The notes under the pieces: generated by a model
Told to the model about the DNA's origin: nothing
Seen by the model: only the letters and a program-made list of their open reading frames with translations
The model's database searches: none
Part shown: one piece after another, positions 37,570-45,994 of the stretch
Numbering within the stretch: the stretch's first letter is position 1
Layout of the letters: each line of letters starts with the position of its first letter
Position numbers and translations under genes: made by a program
DNA from: Saccharothrix sp. NRRL B-16314
Lineage (GTDB): Bacteria > Actinomycetota > Actinomycetes > Mycobacteriales > Pseudonocardiaceae
Length of the DNA stretch: 64,000 nucleotides
NCBI RefSeq assembly: GCF_000716595.1
Contig: NZ_JNXC01000020.1
Span: 66,151-130,150, forward strand
Direction: 5' to 3'

Positions 37570-38428
37570 GAACCGGATTTCGGTGGCGAAGACCTACAAG
37601 CTCTACATCGGCGGCGCGTTCCCGCGTTCCGAGTCGGGGCGGTCGTACCCGGTGGTCGACGCGAAGGGCGCTTTCCTGGCCAACGCGGCGCAGGGGTCGC
37701 GCAAGGACGCGCGGGACGCGGTCGCGGCGGCGCGCAAGGCGTTCCCGGGCTGGTCCGGTGCGACGGCGTACAACCGCGGGCAGGTGCTGTACCGGGTGGC
37801 CGAGGTGCTGGAGGGCCGCCGGGAGCAGTTCGCCGCCGAGGTGGCCTCCTCCGAGGGCGTCGCGGTGAAGAAGGCGCAGTCGCTGGTGGACGCGGCGATC
37901 GACCGGTGGGTCTGGTACGCGGGGTGGACCGACAAGGTCGCCACCGTGCTGGGCGGGACGAACCCGGTGGCGGGGCCGTACTTCTCGTTCTCGATGCCGG
38001 AGCCGACGGGTGTGGTCGCGGTGCTCGCGCCGCAGCAGTCGTCGTTGCTGGGGCTGATCAGCGTGGTGGCGCCGGTGATCGCGACCGGGAACACGGCGGT
38101 GGTCGTCAGCTCGCAGGACCGGCCGCTGCCGGCGGTGACGTTGTCGGAGGTGCTGGCCACGTCCGACCTGCCCGGTGGCGTGGTCAACGTGCTGACGGGG
38201 CGCACGGCGGAGATCGCGCCGTGGCTGGCTTCGCACGGTGACGTGAACGCGCTCGACCTGACCGGCGCGCCGGAGGCGATGCGGGCGGACCTGGAGCGGT
38301 CGGCGGCCGGGACGGTGAAGCGCGTGCTGCGGACGCGGCCTTCGGAGGACTTCACCCGCGAGCCGGACCTGGCCCGGCTCCGGGCGTTCCTGGAGACGAA
38401 GACGGTCTGGCACCCGATGGGTGTCTGA
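37562..38428 (+). CDS. Truncated aldehyde dehydrogenase-like protein (no catalytic domain)
   Basis: 288 residues, about 60% of a normal ALDH. It carries the N-terminal cofactor-domain fold (YIGGAFPRSESGRSY, VVAVLAPQQSSLLGLISVVA, GNTAVVVSSQD) but ends before the catalytic domain; no Cys or GG-K loop is seen. ATG overlaps the stop of the intact ALDH by 8 nt. Short ALDH partners behind a complete one recur in actinobacteria, so this is probably a pseudo-subunit, not a random truncation. No sign of frameshift. Confidence 0.88.
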   Translation: MSENRISVAKTYKLYIGGAFPRSESGRSYPVVDAKGAFLANAAQGSRKDARDAVAAARKAFPGWSGATAYNRGQVLYRVAEVLEGRREQFAAEVASSEGVAVKKAQSLVDAAIDRWVWYAGWTDKVATVLGGTNPVAGPYFSFSMPEPTGVVAVLAPQQSSLLGLISVVAPVIATGNTAVVVSSQDRPLPAVTLSEVLATSDLPGGVVNVLTGRTAEIAPWLASHGDVNALDLTGAPEAMRADLERSAAGTVKRVLRTRPSEDFTREPDLARLRAFLETKTVWHPMGV

Positions 38429-38436
38429 CGGTCGGC

Positions 38437-38451
38437 GCCGCTCCTAGCGGC
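38437..38451. terminator. Possible bidirectional terminator
   Basis: 6-bp stem GCCGCT/AGCGGC with a CCT loop in the short gap between the convergent truncated ALDH gene and the membrane-protein gene. The U-tract is weak. Confidence 0.35.
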
Positions 38452-39013
38452 GGCAGCCGAACGAGCTGTAGGCGAGCAGGCCGGTGCAGCCGAGCACGAT
38501 CGCGGTGATGGTGGCCGAGGTCGTCGCGGCGGGTTGCACCGGCCAGCTCAGCAGCCTGCTGAGCCAGTGCTCCTCACCGGTCGGCACGACCAGCGTGATG
38601 CCGGTCCACCCGACCGGCAACGCCCACGCGGCCCGTGAGCCGAGGAGCAGCGCACCGAGCGCCGCCAACCCGCCGAGCCCGACGACGTCGCGCACCAGGA
38701 AGGCGTCCGCGGCGAGCGGGTCGGTGATCCGACCCGCGGCGAGCAGCAGCCCGGTGAGGAACGCGCCGCCGAGCAGCACGTGCGCGGCACGGCGCGGCGG
38801 CCAGCCGAACGCGGCCGTGCGGTCGAGCGCCAGGTCGTGCCCGCCGAAGCCGGTGGCGAGGGCTGCGACACCCACGGCCACGGCGAACGCGGCGAACTGC
38901 CGGCTGCCGCCCGGTCCGGCGAGCACGGCCGACGCCGCCACCCCGACGAGGGCTGCGGCAGCCGACGCCGGCACGTGCCGTGAGCGTGCGTAGAGCACCA
39001 GCCACCGCGTCAC
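38444..39013 (-). CDS. Integral membrane protein, last gene of ECF/ABC operon
   Basis: 189 residues with about five transmembrane helices, rich in Ala/Leu/Gly (ASAAAALVGVAASAVLAG, FAAFAVAVGVAALATG, AHVLLGGAFLTGLLLAAG). GTG 39013 overlaps the upstream permease stop as GTGA. Resembles extra membrane subunits of ABC-2 exporters but is not assigned to a named family. Ends next to a weak hairpin. Confidence 0.75.
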   Translation of the reverse strand: MTRWLVLYARSRHVPASAAAALVGVAASAVLAGPGGSRQFAAFAVAVGVAALATGFGGHDLALDRTAAFGWPPRRAAHVLLGGAFLTGLLLAAGRITDPLAADAFLVRDVVGLGGLAALGALLLGSRAAWALPVGWTGITLVVPTGEEHWLSRLLSWPVQPAATTSATITAIVLGCTGLLAYSSFGCRR

Positions 39014-40347
39014 GACGCACCTGCCATGAGCGTCGAGAACGCGTCGCCCGAGCACGCCGCCTGCACGTCGCGGGCCGCCTGCACCCTGGCCGCCTGGTCC
39101 GGTTCCGGGAGTGACCGCAGGTGGTCCCACGCCCGTTCGGCCAGACCGTCGGTCTCCCTGCTCAGCCAGGACCGGTACATGGGCAGCGGCTCGTAGCGCC
39201 CGGTGAGCCAGGCCGTCATCGCGGTGCGCGCGGCCAGCTCACGGGCCGCACCCAGGGGCACGTCCTGGCCGTAGCAGGTCCGCGTGCCCGCACCGCCGAC
39301 CAGGTAGGCCGTCACCTGCTCGTCGGTCGGCGGCTTGCGGCGGAAGTACGTGAACTCGTCCAGGTGCACCCACACCGCGTCCGCCGACTCCGGACCACGC
39401 CCGTCCCTCGGGCGCACCGGGGCGACCACCTCGCGCACCGACGTCGGCGGTGACGGCAGCTTCGCCAGCAGCTTCAACGCCTCCCGCGCCGGCCCCGCCA
39501 ACGCCGCCCGCTCGCCCTCGTGCGCACGGGTGAGGCACAGCCGCTCCACGCACACCAGTTCGGAGGCCGCGTGATCGGCCGCCACCGCCTCCCCCGGCGT
39601 GGCCGGCAGCAACGGCGCCACCACCGCACCGGCCACGAGCAGCGGCAGCGCGCCCAGCCACCACCGGCGCAACGCCACCAGCAGGAACCCCGTCAACGCC
39701 ATCCCCGCGAACCACAGCGCCTGCACCGCGCTCACCGAACCCGCCACCGACGCGAACACCGTCGTCGGCGACGGCAGGGACGGCAGCAGGAACGTCCAGC
39801 GGAACTCTCCCCCCACCGTCTCCCGCAACCCCAGCGCCATGAGCGCCAGCCCGAGGACCGCGAGCACCGGCGGCGTCAGCGGCGACGGCAGGAGCCGACC
39901 CAGCCCCATGCCGAGCCACGCCGCACCCACCAACGACAAGACCCCGACCAGCGCGACCGGCACCCAGCCCCAGTGGAAGTAGTCCGACGACAACTGCACC
40001 GCGCCGACCGCGAGCACCACCGCGTACGCGGCGAACGACCCGACCGCCAGCGCGCCGAGCGTCCACCCGATCCGCTGCGCACGCGGCCGTGGCGTGGAGG
40101 AGAACAGCTCCTCGACCCCGGAGCGCCGGTCCCGCAGCCCCTGCAACGCGCCCGCGCCGAGCGTCAGCGGCCACGAGAACATCAGCATCGACCGGACCCA
40201 CTCGGCCAACGTCGTCCACTGCCGGGTCCACGCCGTGCTGTTCTTCGTCGACGGACCCCAGTACAGCAACCCCACCATCACCAGCGCGATCAGTGCACCG
40301 ACCACCAGCGCGGTGGTCCGCTTCAGCTCGATCCCGAGAATCCTCAC
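39010..40347 (-). CDS. ABC-2 type permease with extracytoplasmic domain
   Basis: 445 residues: about eight transmembrane helices in the first ~250 residues (ELKRTTALVVGALIALVMVG and others), then a ~170-residue hydrophilic domain containing paired Cys (LVCVERLC, CYGQDV, ACSGD), likely outside the membrane and able to form disulfides. GTG overlaps the ATPase stop by 4 nt. Forms a transporter with the ATPase upstream; the exported substrate is unknown. The operon with an ECF sigma/anti-sigma pair suggests envelope-stress or antibiotic response. Confidence 0.85.
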   Translation of the reverse strand: MRILGIELKRTTALVVGALIALVMVGLLYWGPSTKNSTAWTRQWTTLAEWVRSMLMFSWPLTLGAGALQGLRDRRSGVEELFSSTPRPRAQRIGWTLGALAVGSFAAYAVVLAVGAVQLSSDYFHWGWVPVALVGVLSLVGAAWLGMGLGRLLPSPLTPPVLAVLGLALMALGLRETVGGEFRWTFLLPSLPSPTTVFASVAGSVSAVQALWFAGMALTGFLLVALRRWWLGALPLLVAGAVVAPLLPATPGEAVAADHAASELVCVERLCLTRAHEGERAALAGPAREALKLLAKLPSPPTSVREVVAPVRPRDGRGPESADAVWVHLDEFTYFRRKPPTDEQVTAYLVGGAGTRTCYGQDVPLGAARELAARTAMTAWLTGRYEPLPMYRSWLSRETDGLAERAWDHLRSLPEPDQAARVQAARDVQAACSGDAFSTLMAGAS

Positions 40348-41156
40348 CAGCCGCCCGCCTCTCCGAGCAGCGCCGAGTACCCGCGTTCCAGCGGGCTGTC
40401 GCCGACGTCGTCCGAGCCACCGGCGGCGGCCAGGTCGTCCGGCGTGCCCTGGAACACGAGCCGACCGGCGTTGATCAGCACGACGTCCGTGCAGGCCGCC
40501 GCGACGTCCTCGACCAGGTGCGTCGACACGACCACGCACGAGTCGGAACCCAACTCCTGCACCAACTCCCGGAACCGGACCCGCTGACCGGGGTCGAGCC
40601 CGGCGGTCGGCTCGTCCAGCAGCAGCACCTCGGGATCGTTGACGATGGCCTGCGCGATGCCCGCCCGCCGCACCATGCCGCCGGACAGCGTCTTCATCCG
40701 GTCGTCCGCGCGGTCGGCCAGCCCGACCCGTTCGACGGCCCGCTGCACCGCGCCGGGCACGTCCCGCTTGGGCATCTCCTTGAGCCACGCCACGTACTCG
40801 ACGAACTCCCGCACGGTGAACCGCTTGTAGTAGCCGAAGTCCTGCGGCAGGTACCCGAGCGCGCGGCGCAGGCCGCGCAGGTCCACCTGCCCGGACACCG
40901 GCGAGCCGAGCACCTCCAACGTCCCGGACGCCGGCCGCAGCACCGTCGCCAACGACCGGATGAGCGTGGTCTTGCCCGCGCCGTTCGGGCCGAGCAGCCC
41001 GTGCACACCGCGTCCCAGCCGCAGGTCGAGCCCGTCCACGGCCATCTTCCGACCCGCGCGAACGCGCAGGCCTTCCGCCTTCACCTGCCAGGCGTACCCC
41101 GTCGGCGCGACTTCCGCCGCGCTCACCGCACGCACCACGTCCCCCACCTCCGTCAC
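40344..41156 (-). CDS. ABC transporter ATP-binding protein
   Basis: 270 residues with Walker A GPNGAGKTT, Q-loop YLPQDFGYYK, signature LSGGM, Walker B LLLDEP, and switch His in STHLVED. Exporter-type ATPase (CcmA/DRR-like). GTG 41156 overlaps the anti-sigma stop by 4 nt. Pairs with the permease downstream. Confidence 0.95.
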   Translation of the reverse strand: MTEVGDVVRAVSAAEVAPTGYAWQVKAEGLRVRAGRKMAVDGLDLRLGRGVHGLLGPNGAGKTTLIRSLATVLRPASGTLEVLGSPVSGQVDLRGLRRALGYLPQDFGYYKRFTVREFVEYVAWLKEMPKRDVPGAVQRAVERVGLADRADDRMKTLSGGMVRRAGIAQAIVNDPEVLLLDEPTAGLDPGQRVRFRELVQELGSDSCVVVSTHLVEDVAAACTDVVLINAGRLVFQGTPDDLAAAGGSDDVGDSPLERGYSALLGEAGGW

Positions 41157-41923
41157 AGCCGCGCGTAGGACGCGGACCTGAAGAACACGGCGGCGGCGCC
41201 CCCGACGAGCACCGCCGCCCACACGGGCGACGCGGCCGGCGCGAGGACGCCGGGCACACCGCCGAGCACCGCTGCCGGGCCGATCACCAGCACCGCCCAC
41301 GTGGCGGCGGTGGCGACGGCGGCCCGGCGAATCCCGATCACGCCGCCGAGCGCGAGCGTCAGCGACGTGACGCCCAGGCACGGCAGCAGCCAGTACGCGG
41401 GTGACGCGCCGGCCACCCAGCCGCCCACCAGCAGCACGGGCAGCACCGTCACCAGCACCGCGACCGTCCGGCGCAGCACGAGTTGCAGCCCGGCCCGCGC
41501 CGTCGACACGACCAGCTCGTGCGCCGGGTCCATGAACCGCGACCAGGCCGCGGCCACGCCGAGCACGGGCACGATCGGCGCGACCAGCAGCACCGCGGAC
41601 GACACCGAGTCCACCGGCAGGAACCCGTCCACCGACAGCGCCGCCAGCACCACGAACGCCGTCATCGCCAGCCATGGCAGGAACGACGGCGTCGCCCAGC
41701 GCGCGATCCGACGACGTCCGCGTGCCGGTGTGCCGACCGGCTCCAACCCCGCCCAGACCGCCGACGTCAACGCCGTGACCTGCGGTGGAGCCAGGTCGGC
41801 CAGCCGCAGCCGGCACAGCTCGCAGGTCTCCAGGTGCGCCTCCACCGCCCACAACCGGTCACCGGGCAGGTCGTCACCCGAGGCGTAACGGGCGATCGAC
41901 TCGGCGGACGCGTGCTCGCTCAT
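41153..41923 (-). CDS. Membrane anti-sigma factor (zinc-finger type)
   Basis: 256 residues. N-terminal cytoplasmic anti-sigma domain with the HxxxCxxC motif (HLETCELC) that binds zinc, then about six transmembrane helices (FLPWLAMTAFVVLAALSVDG and others). This topology holds the partner ECF sigma at the membrane until a signal. ATG overlaps the sigma stop as ATGA. It lacks a periplasmic sensor domain, so the ABC transporter may be part of signalling. Confidence 0.9.
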   Translation of the reverse strand: MSEHASAESIARYASGDDLPGDRLWAVEAHLETCELCRLRLADLAPPQVTALTSAVWAGLEPVGTPARGRRRIARWATPSFLPWLAMTAFVVLAALSVDGFLPVDSVSSAVLLVAPIVPVLGVAAAWSRFMDPAHELVVSTARAGLQLVLRRTVAVLVTVLPVLLVGGWVAGASPAYWLLPCLGVTSLTLALGGVIGIRRAAVATAATWAVLVIGPAAVLGGVPGVLAPAASPVWAAVLVGGAAAVFFRSASYARL

Positions 41924-42450
41924 GACAGTGCCTCCCGCATCGCGATCCGAGCCCGCCGGGCGCGGGTCTTGACGGTGCCCTCGGGCACCCCGAGCAGCAC
42001 GGCGGTCTCCCGCACGCTCAGCCCGTCCAGCACCATCGCCTGGAGCACCTGGCGCAACTCCGGCGCCAGGTCGCGCAACGCGCCGCCGACGTCGTCGCTC
42101 AGCGCCCCCGCCAACACCTCGTCCTCGGCGGCGGGCGCGGTTTCGACCACCGGCACCGGCCGGGCCTGGTGCGCGCGGCGGCGGAACGCGTCGACCAGCC
42201 GGCGGGCCGCGATCGTCCACAGCCAGCCGACCGCCGTGCCGTCGACCGCCGCGCCCGCGAACGACCCCGCCGCCCGCCACACCGCCAGGTACGTCTCCTG
42301 CATGACCTCGGCGACGACCTGCTCGTCGGCGCACCGGCGGCGCAGGCGCACCGCCAGCCACGGCGACGTGCGCCGGTACAGCTCTTCGAACGCGGCACGG
42401 TCGCCACGGGCCACCGCGCGGACCAGTTGCTCCTCGTTCACATCCGGCAA
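41920..42450 (-). CDS. RNA polymerase ECF sigma factor
   Basis: 176 residues. Sigma region 2 (ARGDRAAFEELYRRTSPWLA, EVMQETYLAVWRAAGSF, WLWTIAARRLVDAFRRR) and region 4 (LAPELRQVLQAMVLDGLSVR, GVPEGTVKTRARRARI). The first gene of a six-cistron-style overlapping chain ending in the membrane protein at 38444. The start is uncertain: TTG 42450 or GTG 42441, neither with a strong Shine-Dalgarno. Likely autoregulates its operon (inference). Confidence 0.92.
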   Translation of the reverse strand: MPDVNEEQLVRAVARGDRAAFEELYRRTSPWLAVRLRRRCADEQVVAEVMQETYLAVWRAAGSFAGAAVDGTAVGWLWTIAARRLVDAFRRRAHQARPVPVVETAPAAEDEVLAGALSDDVGGALRDLAPELRQVLQAMVLDGLSVRETAVLLGVPEGTVKTRARRARIAMREALS

Positions 42451-42529
42451 GACGGCCGTCCGGGGGAATCGGTTCTCGGATCAGAGTGACCTGCACCACA
42501 TCATCGGGCAGTGGTTGCGGCGGGGGTGG

Positions 42530-43108
42530 TCAGGCGGGGGTGGTCACGCCGTCGAACAGCTCGCGTAACAGGTCCGCCGACGTGCTCATGCTCTGCCGGC
42601 ACGCTTCGTAGAACGCCCCGCGTTCCAGCGTGTGGATGGCGACCCGCCAGCCCGCCTCACGGGCCAGCTGCCGGAAGAAGGCCCGCTGCGTGCGCCCGTT
42701 GCCCTCGCGGAACGGGTGCAGGGCGTTGACCTCGACGTAGTAGTACGTGAAGCGGTCCAGGAACGGGTCGCGGTCGAGGTCGCGGAGGTACCGCTCCTTC
42801 TTCAGCTCGGTGAACAGCCAGAGCCCGTAGGGCTCGATCTGCCGCCACGCCGCGAACATCGCCGCCTTGGCGATGTCGACCCGCCTGATCTCGCCGGCCC
42901 ACGGGTAGAAGTCACCGAAGATCCGGCGGTGGAACGCCTGCAGGTGCGCCAGGTCGTAGAGGCCGGGCATGGGCGCGAACGCGAGTTGTTCGACCCGCAT
43001 CGTGCTCAGCCTGGTCTCGGCCTGGTCGCACTCCTCCTTGTCGGTCAAGCCGAACACGTTGCGCAGCACCCCGGACTCGGGGTCCAGGTAGGGGTCGTCG
43101 GAGTTCAC
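42530..43108 (-). CDS. Fic-family AMPylase-type toxin
   Basis: 192 residues. The complete catalytic motif HPFREGNGR lies at 131-139, with flap region FGDFYPWAGEIRRVDIAK. Fic enzymes transfer AMP (or other nucleotides) from ATP to target proteins. No inhibitory (S/T)xxxE(G/N) helix is evident, so the upstream Panacea-domain protein is the probable antitoxin. GTG overlaps that gene's stop by 4 nt. An intact catalytic site, in contrast with the Doc-like gene at 18797. Confidence 0.93.
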   Translation of the reverse strand: MNSDDPYLDPESGVLRNVFGLTDKEECDQAETRLSTMRVEQLAFAPMPGLYDLAHLQAFHRRIFGDFYPWAGEIRRVDIAKAAMFAAWRQIEPYGLWLFTELKKERYLRDLDRDPFLDRFTYYYVEVNALHPFREGNGRTQRAFFRQLAREAGWRVAIHTLERGAFYEACRQSMSTSADLLRELFDGVTTPA

Positions 43109-43695
43109 GACCGCCGCAGTGCCTCGATCTCCCTGGCGATCGCCTCGGACATCGTCAACTCGCCAGCCGCGACCGCGCGCATGGTCGCCACCACGTCGTC
43201 CGGTACTTCCAGGCCCTCCAGCCGGGCACTCCCGACGGCCTCCTCGATCGCCTCGTCCGGACCGCTGGTCAGCCTGCGGAAGTAGTGCGCCATCACCTCG
43301 TGCGAGAGGGGCGTGCTGCTCGGCTCGGACTCCGGCAGCCCGTCCCGCGCCGCCCGCCACGGCGCCTCGTCGTGCGCCATGTCGCTCAACTCGTGCCGGC
43401 TGAAGTGCCCGTACCGCTCGACCACCGACCGCACGACCGACGATTCACGGTCGTTCAAGCCGTCCGGATCGCCCTCTTCCCAGGCGCAGACCTCGGACTG
43501 GCCCTGGTGCCGGACGTAGACGTCGGGCACCACCGGGCCGCGGCGCCAGGCCTCGATGCGGGCGGTGAAGAGCGGCTCGTCGTACTTGGCCAGGTGCCAC
43601 GCCTGCGCGTAGTAGAGGAGCTTCTGCAGCTTCATCGGCGACTCGGGACCGGTGGCGTCGAGCACGGCCGCGGCCACGTCGTGGACGTCCGCCAT
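43105..43695 (-). CDS. Panacea-domain (DUF4065, SocA-like) antitoxin
   Basis: 196 residues. Panacea signature at the N-terminus: MKLQKLLYYAQAWHLAKYDE, LFTARIEAWRRGPVVPDVY. Panacea antitoxins are known to pair with many unrelated toxins, Fic/Doc types included, in PanAT systems. ATG 43695 has GGAGGTGG immediately upstream, which is tight but fits. The C-terminal half (EAPWRAARDGLPESEPSS...) is helical. Coupled 4-nt overlap with the Fic gene supports a toxin-antitoxin pair. Confidence 0.9.
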   Translation of the reverse strand: MADVHDVAAAVLDATGPESPMKLQKLLYYAQAWHLAKYDEPLFTARIEAWRRGPVVPDVYVRHQGQSEVCAWEEGDPDGLNDRESSVVRSVVERYGHFSRHELSDMAHDEAPWRAARDGLPESEPSSTPLSHEVMAHYFRRLTSGPDEAIEEAVGSARLEGLEVPDDVVATMRAVAAGELTMSEAIAREIEALRRS

Positions 43696-43731
43696 GCCAC
43701 CTCCAGCTAGTGCTCTGAGCTGCGACAACCC

Positions 43732-43737
43732 ATTCTA
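43732..43737 (-). promoter_or_regulatory. -10 element of panacea-fic promoter
   Basis: TAGAAT on the minus strand, about 36 nt before the antitoxin ATG. Gives a short leader that holds the Shine-Dalgarno. Confidence 0.45.
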
Positions 43738-43803
43738 CCGGAGATCGTGGCGCGACGGTCGTGCCGGTGGCGGCGAGTTCCCCGCCACCGGGGTGGTCTC
43801 CCG

Positions 43804-44376
43804 TCAGTCGGTGCGCCACCCCAACCGTCCGTCGGTGGTGACCAGGGGCTCGCAGTGGCCGAGGCGCCCGCGGTGCTCCAGCGCGGTGGCCACCTGGTCC
43901 AGCATCTCGTCCAGGCTGGTCCACTCGGGCTTCAGCATCTCGCCCGCCTGCCGGTCCCACTCGACCACGCACCCGCACAGCACACCCGGCCGCAGGTCGA
44001 CCGCCAGCGCGTCACCGCACCCGTCGAACGCGATCGGCAACCACATCGGGTGGAAGCCCAGCGTCGGCGTGCCCGCCTCCGAATCGAGGTCCGTCGGCCA
44101 GAACCGCTCCTTCAGCCGCCACGACCGCAGCGCGTTGGACGGGCCGAGCGGCGTGTAGAACGGCGGCAGCACCTCGGCGAACGCCAGGTTGGCCGTGCCG
44201 CCGCACACCGACCACCACGAACGCAGGTCGTCCGGCGGCGTCAGCCCGCTCGCGTGCGCCAGCGCCTCGACCGCGGCGCTGTCCTCAGGGGGCACGAACG
44301 CCGACGCGGTCGAGGGGGCGTGGTGGTCGAGCCACGCCACGATCCGTTCCCAATGGCGCAAAACACCCACGCACAC
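43804..44376 (-). CDS. SMI1/KNR4-family-like protein
   Basis: 190 residues. Shows the SMI1/KNR4 pattern: an N-terminal WERIVAWLDHHAPST helix, LTPPDDLRSWWSVCGGTANL as the core PxxLxxWWxxxxG block, LPIAFDGCGDALAVDLRP, and a C-terminal FEW-type segment. In bacteria these often act as immunity proteins or regulators. GTG 44376 is the furthest credible start, and GTG 44370 is also possible. Next to a toxin-antitoxin pair and a type VII cluster, so an immunity role is plausible but unproven. Confidence 0.75.
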   Translation of the reverse strand: MCVGVLRHWERIVAWLDHHAPSTASAFVPPEDSAAVEALAHASGLTPPDDLRSWWSVCGGTANLAFAEVLPPFYTPLGPSNALRSWRLKERFWPTDLDSEAGTPTLGFHPMWLPIAFDGCGDALAVDLRPGVLCGCVVEWDRQAGEMLKPEWTSLDEMLDQVATALEHRGRLGHCEPLVTTDGRLGWRTD

Positions 44377-44498
44377 ATGATCAGGTCGTGACACCGCCGG
44401 TGGTACCGCCCATCGGGGCAGGATCTCGTCGAACGCCGCACGACGGGGTTCCGGATGCGGCAGGATCGCGACCGCACGGCACCAAAAGGGGGACAAGG

Positions 44499-44822
44499 GT
44501 GGAACGGGGTTTCGGCGTCGACACCGCGGCGCTGTCGGCGTACGGCGGCACGGCCGCGGGTCTGGCGAGCGAGGTCGGCGCGATCGGCACGTCCACGCTG
44601 GCGGGCACGACGTCGTTGGCCGCGGGCAGCTTCGGCGGGATCGGCGACGAGGTCGGGTTGGGCGCGGCGTTCCAGCGCGCGGCACAGGCCCAAGTGGACG
44701 GTGTGGCCGCCGCCGCGGCCGGGCTGTCCGCGTTCGCCACCGCCGTGCGGCAGACCGGCGAGGCGTACACCGAGCAGGAGGCGCGTAACCGCGCCGACAT
44801 CGACCGCGCGGCCCAGGTCTGA
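44499..44822 (+). CDS. EspC-like type VII secretion-associated protein
   Basis: 107 residues, helical, Ala/Gly-rich, in the size and composition range of the ESX EspC/WXG100-like family (PF10824-type): VDTAALSAYGGTAAGLASEV at the start and AVRQTGEAYTEQEARNRADI near the end. GTG 44499 has AAGGGGGACAAGG just upstream. First gene of a four-gene cluster with NlpC/P60 and two YbaB-like genes; 1 nt separates its stop from the next GTG. No ESX membrane components are in the window. Confidence 0.75.
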   Translation: MERGFGVDTAALSAYGGTAAGLASEVGAIGTSTLAGTTSLAAGSFGGIGDEVGLGAAFQRAAQAQVDGVAAAAAGLSAFATAVRQTGEAYTEQEARNRADIDRAAQV

Positions 44823-44823
44823 C

Positions 44824-45990
44824 GTGGACGTCGGAGGCTTCCTGGCGGCCCTGGTCCAGCCCATGAAGGACCACCTGGCCAAGCTCGACGGCGACACCGG
44901 CGGCGCGACGAGCGCGGCGGACGCGTTCGGGCGGGCGTCCTCGGCGTTGACCGAGATCGACGGCAGGCACACCGGCGCGGCGAACGCCGCGCTCGCCGAC
45001 TGGTACGGCGAGAAGGCGAACGCGTTCCAGGCGCGGGTGTCGACCTTCTCCGGCGGCGTCGGCACGTTGGCGCGCAACGCGACGACCACCCAGCAGGCCG
45101 CGACCACGGCCGTGAACGCGGTGACGTCCGGCAAGACCGCGATCCAGGGCCTGATCGACGAGTTCACCGGCTGGGCGTGGCCCCGGTTGGCGGCGGCCGT
45201 GGCGGCGGGCGTGTTCGGCGGGATCGGCGCGGTGCTCGCGGTGGCCGCCGAGGTGACCGCGAAGGCCCGCGACTACGAGGGCAGGACCGCGCAGGAGCTG
45301 GAACGGGTCCGGACCGAGCTGACCGGCGTGGTCGCGCAGTTGCAGGGCTTGGCGCAGCCGGACTTCGCCGGGCTCGGCGATCCGATCGGCGCGGAGAGCG
45401 GCGGCACCACGTCCGCGTCGTCGGCGAGCGGTGACGGCGGCGGGCGCCAGTCCACTTCGACCGGCGGCGGTGGCGGTAGTGACAGCGGCGGTGGCGGTGG
45501 CGGTGGCGGTGGCGGAGGTAGTGGCGGGGGTGGAGGCGGGGGTGGCGGTGCTACCGGGCCGCGCTTGCCGGTGGCCATCCCACCGCAGCCCGGCACCGGC
45601 GTCGGCGTGAACCTGCCGGACGGCAGCTCCGCCGAAGCGCCCAACGAGACGGCCGCACGCGCCGTGCGCAATGCGTTGTCCGCCTTGGGAACCCCGTACG
45701 TGTGGGGTGGCGCGAACCCGCCGCAGGGCACGGACTGCAGCGGCTTGACCCAGTGGGCGTACGCGGGTGCCGGCTTCGACATCCCCCGGCCGGCGTCGTC
45801 GCAGGCGATGGGCGCGTCCGTGCCGCCGGACCAGCTGCTGCCCGGCGACCTGGTGGTGTGGGACGGGCACGTGGCGATGGTGATCGGCAACGGGCAGATG
45901 GTGGAGGCGGGCGACCCGGTGCAGGTGGGCGCGATCCGCACGAGCAACAGCGGCATGGGCTTCATGGGCTTCTACCGACCGACGGGCTGA
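44824..45990 (+). CDS. NlpC/P60 peptidoglycan hydrolase with type VII-like N-terminus
   Basis: 388 residues. N-terminal ~130 residues are helical and Ala-rich, WXG100/EspC-like, with ADWYGEKANAFQARV; a hydrophobic stretch sits near 120-145. A Gly/Ser linker of more than 50 residues (about 205-245) separates it from the C-terminal NlpC/P60 cell-wall peptidase: catalytic Cys305 (DCSGLTQW) and His349 (WDGHVAMV). No Sec signal peptide, so export by a type VII machine would fit. A D-iso-Glu-meso-DAP endopeptidase role is likely. Confidence 0.9.
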   Translation: MDVGGFLAALVQPMKDHLAKLDGDTGGATSAADAFGRASSALTEIDGRHTGAANAALADWYGEKANAFQARVSTFSGGVGTLARNATTTQQAATTAVNAVTSGKTAIQGLIDEFTGWAWPRLAAAVAAGVFGGIGAVLAVAAEVTAKARDYEGRTAQELERVRTELTGVVAQLQGLAQPDFAGLGDPIGAESGGTTSASSASGDGGGRQSTSTGGGGGSDSGGGGGGGGGGGSGGGGGGGGGATGPRLPVAIPPQPGTGVGVNLPDGSSAEAPNETAARAVRNALSALGTPYVWGGANPPQGTDCSGLTQWAYAGAGFDIPRPASSQAMGASVPPDQLLPGDLVVWDGHVAMVIGNGQMVEAGDPVQVGAIRTSNSGMGFMGFYRPTG

Positions 45991-45994
45991 GGAC

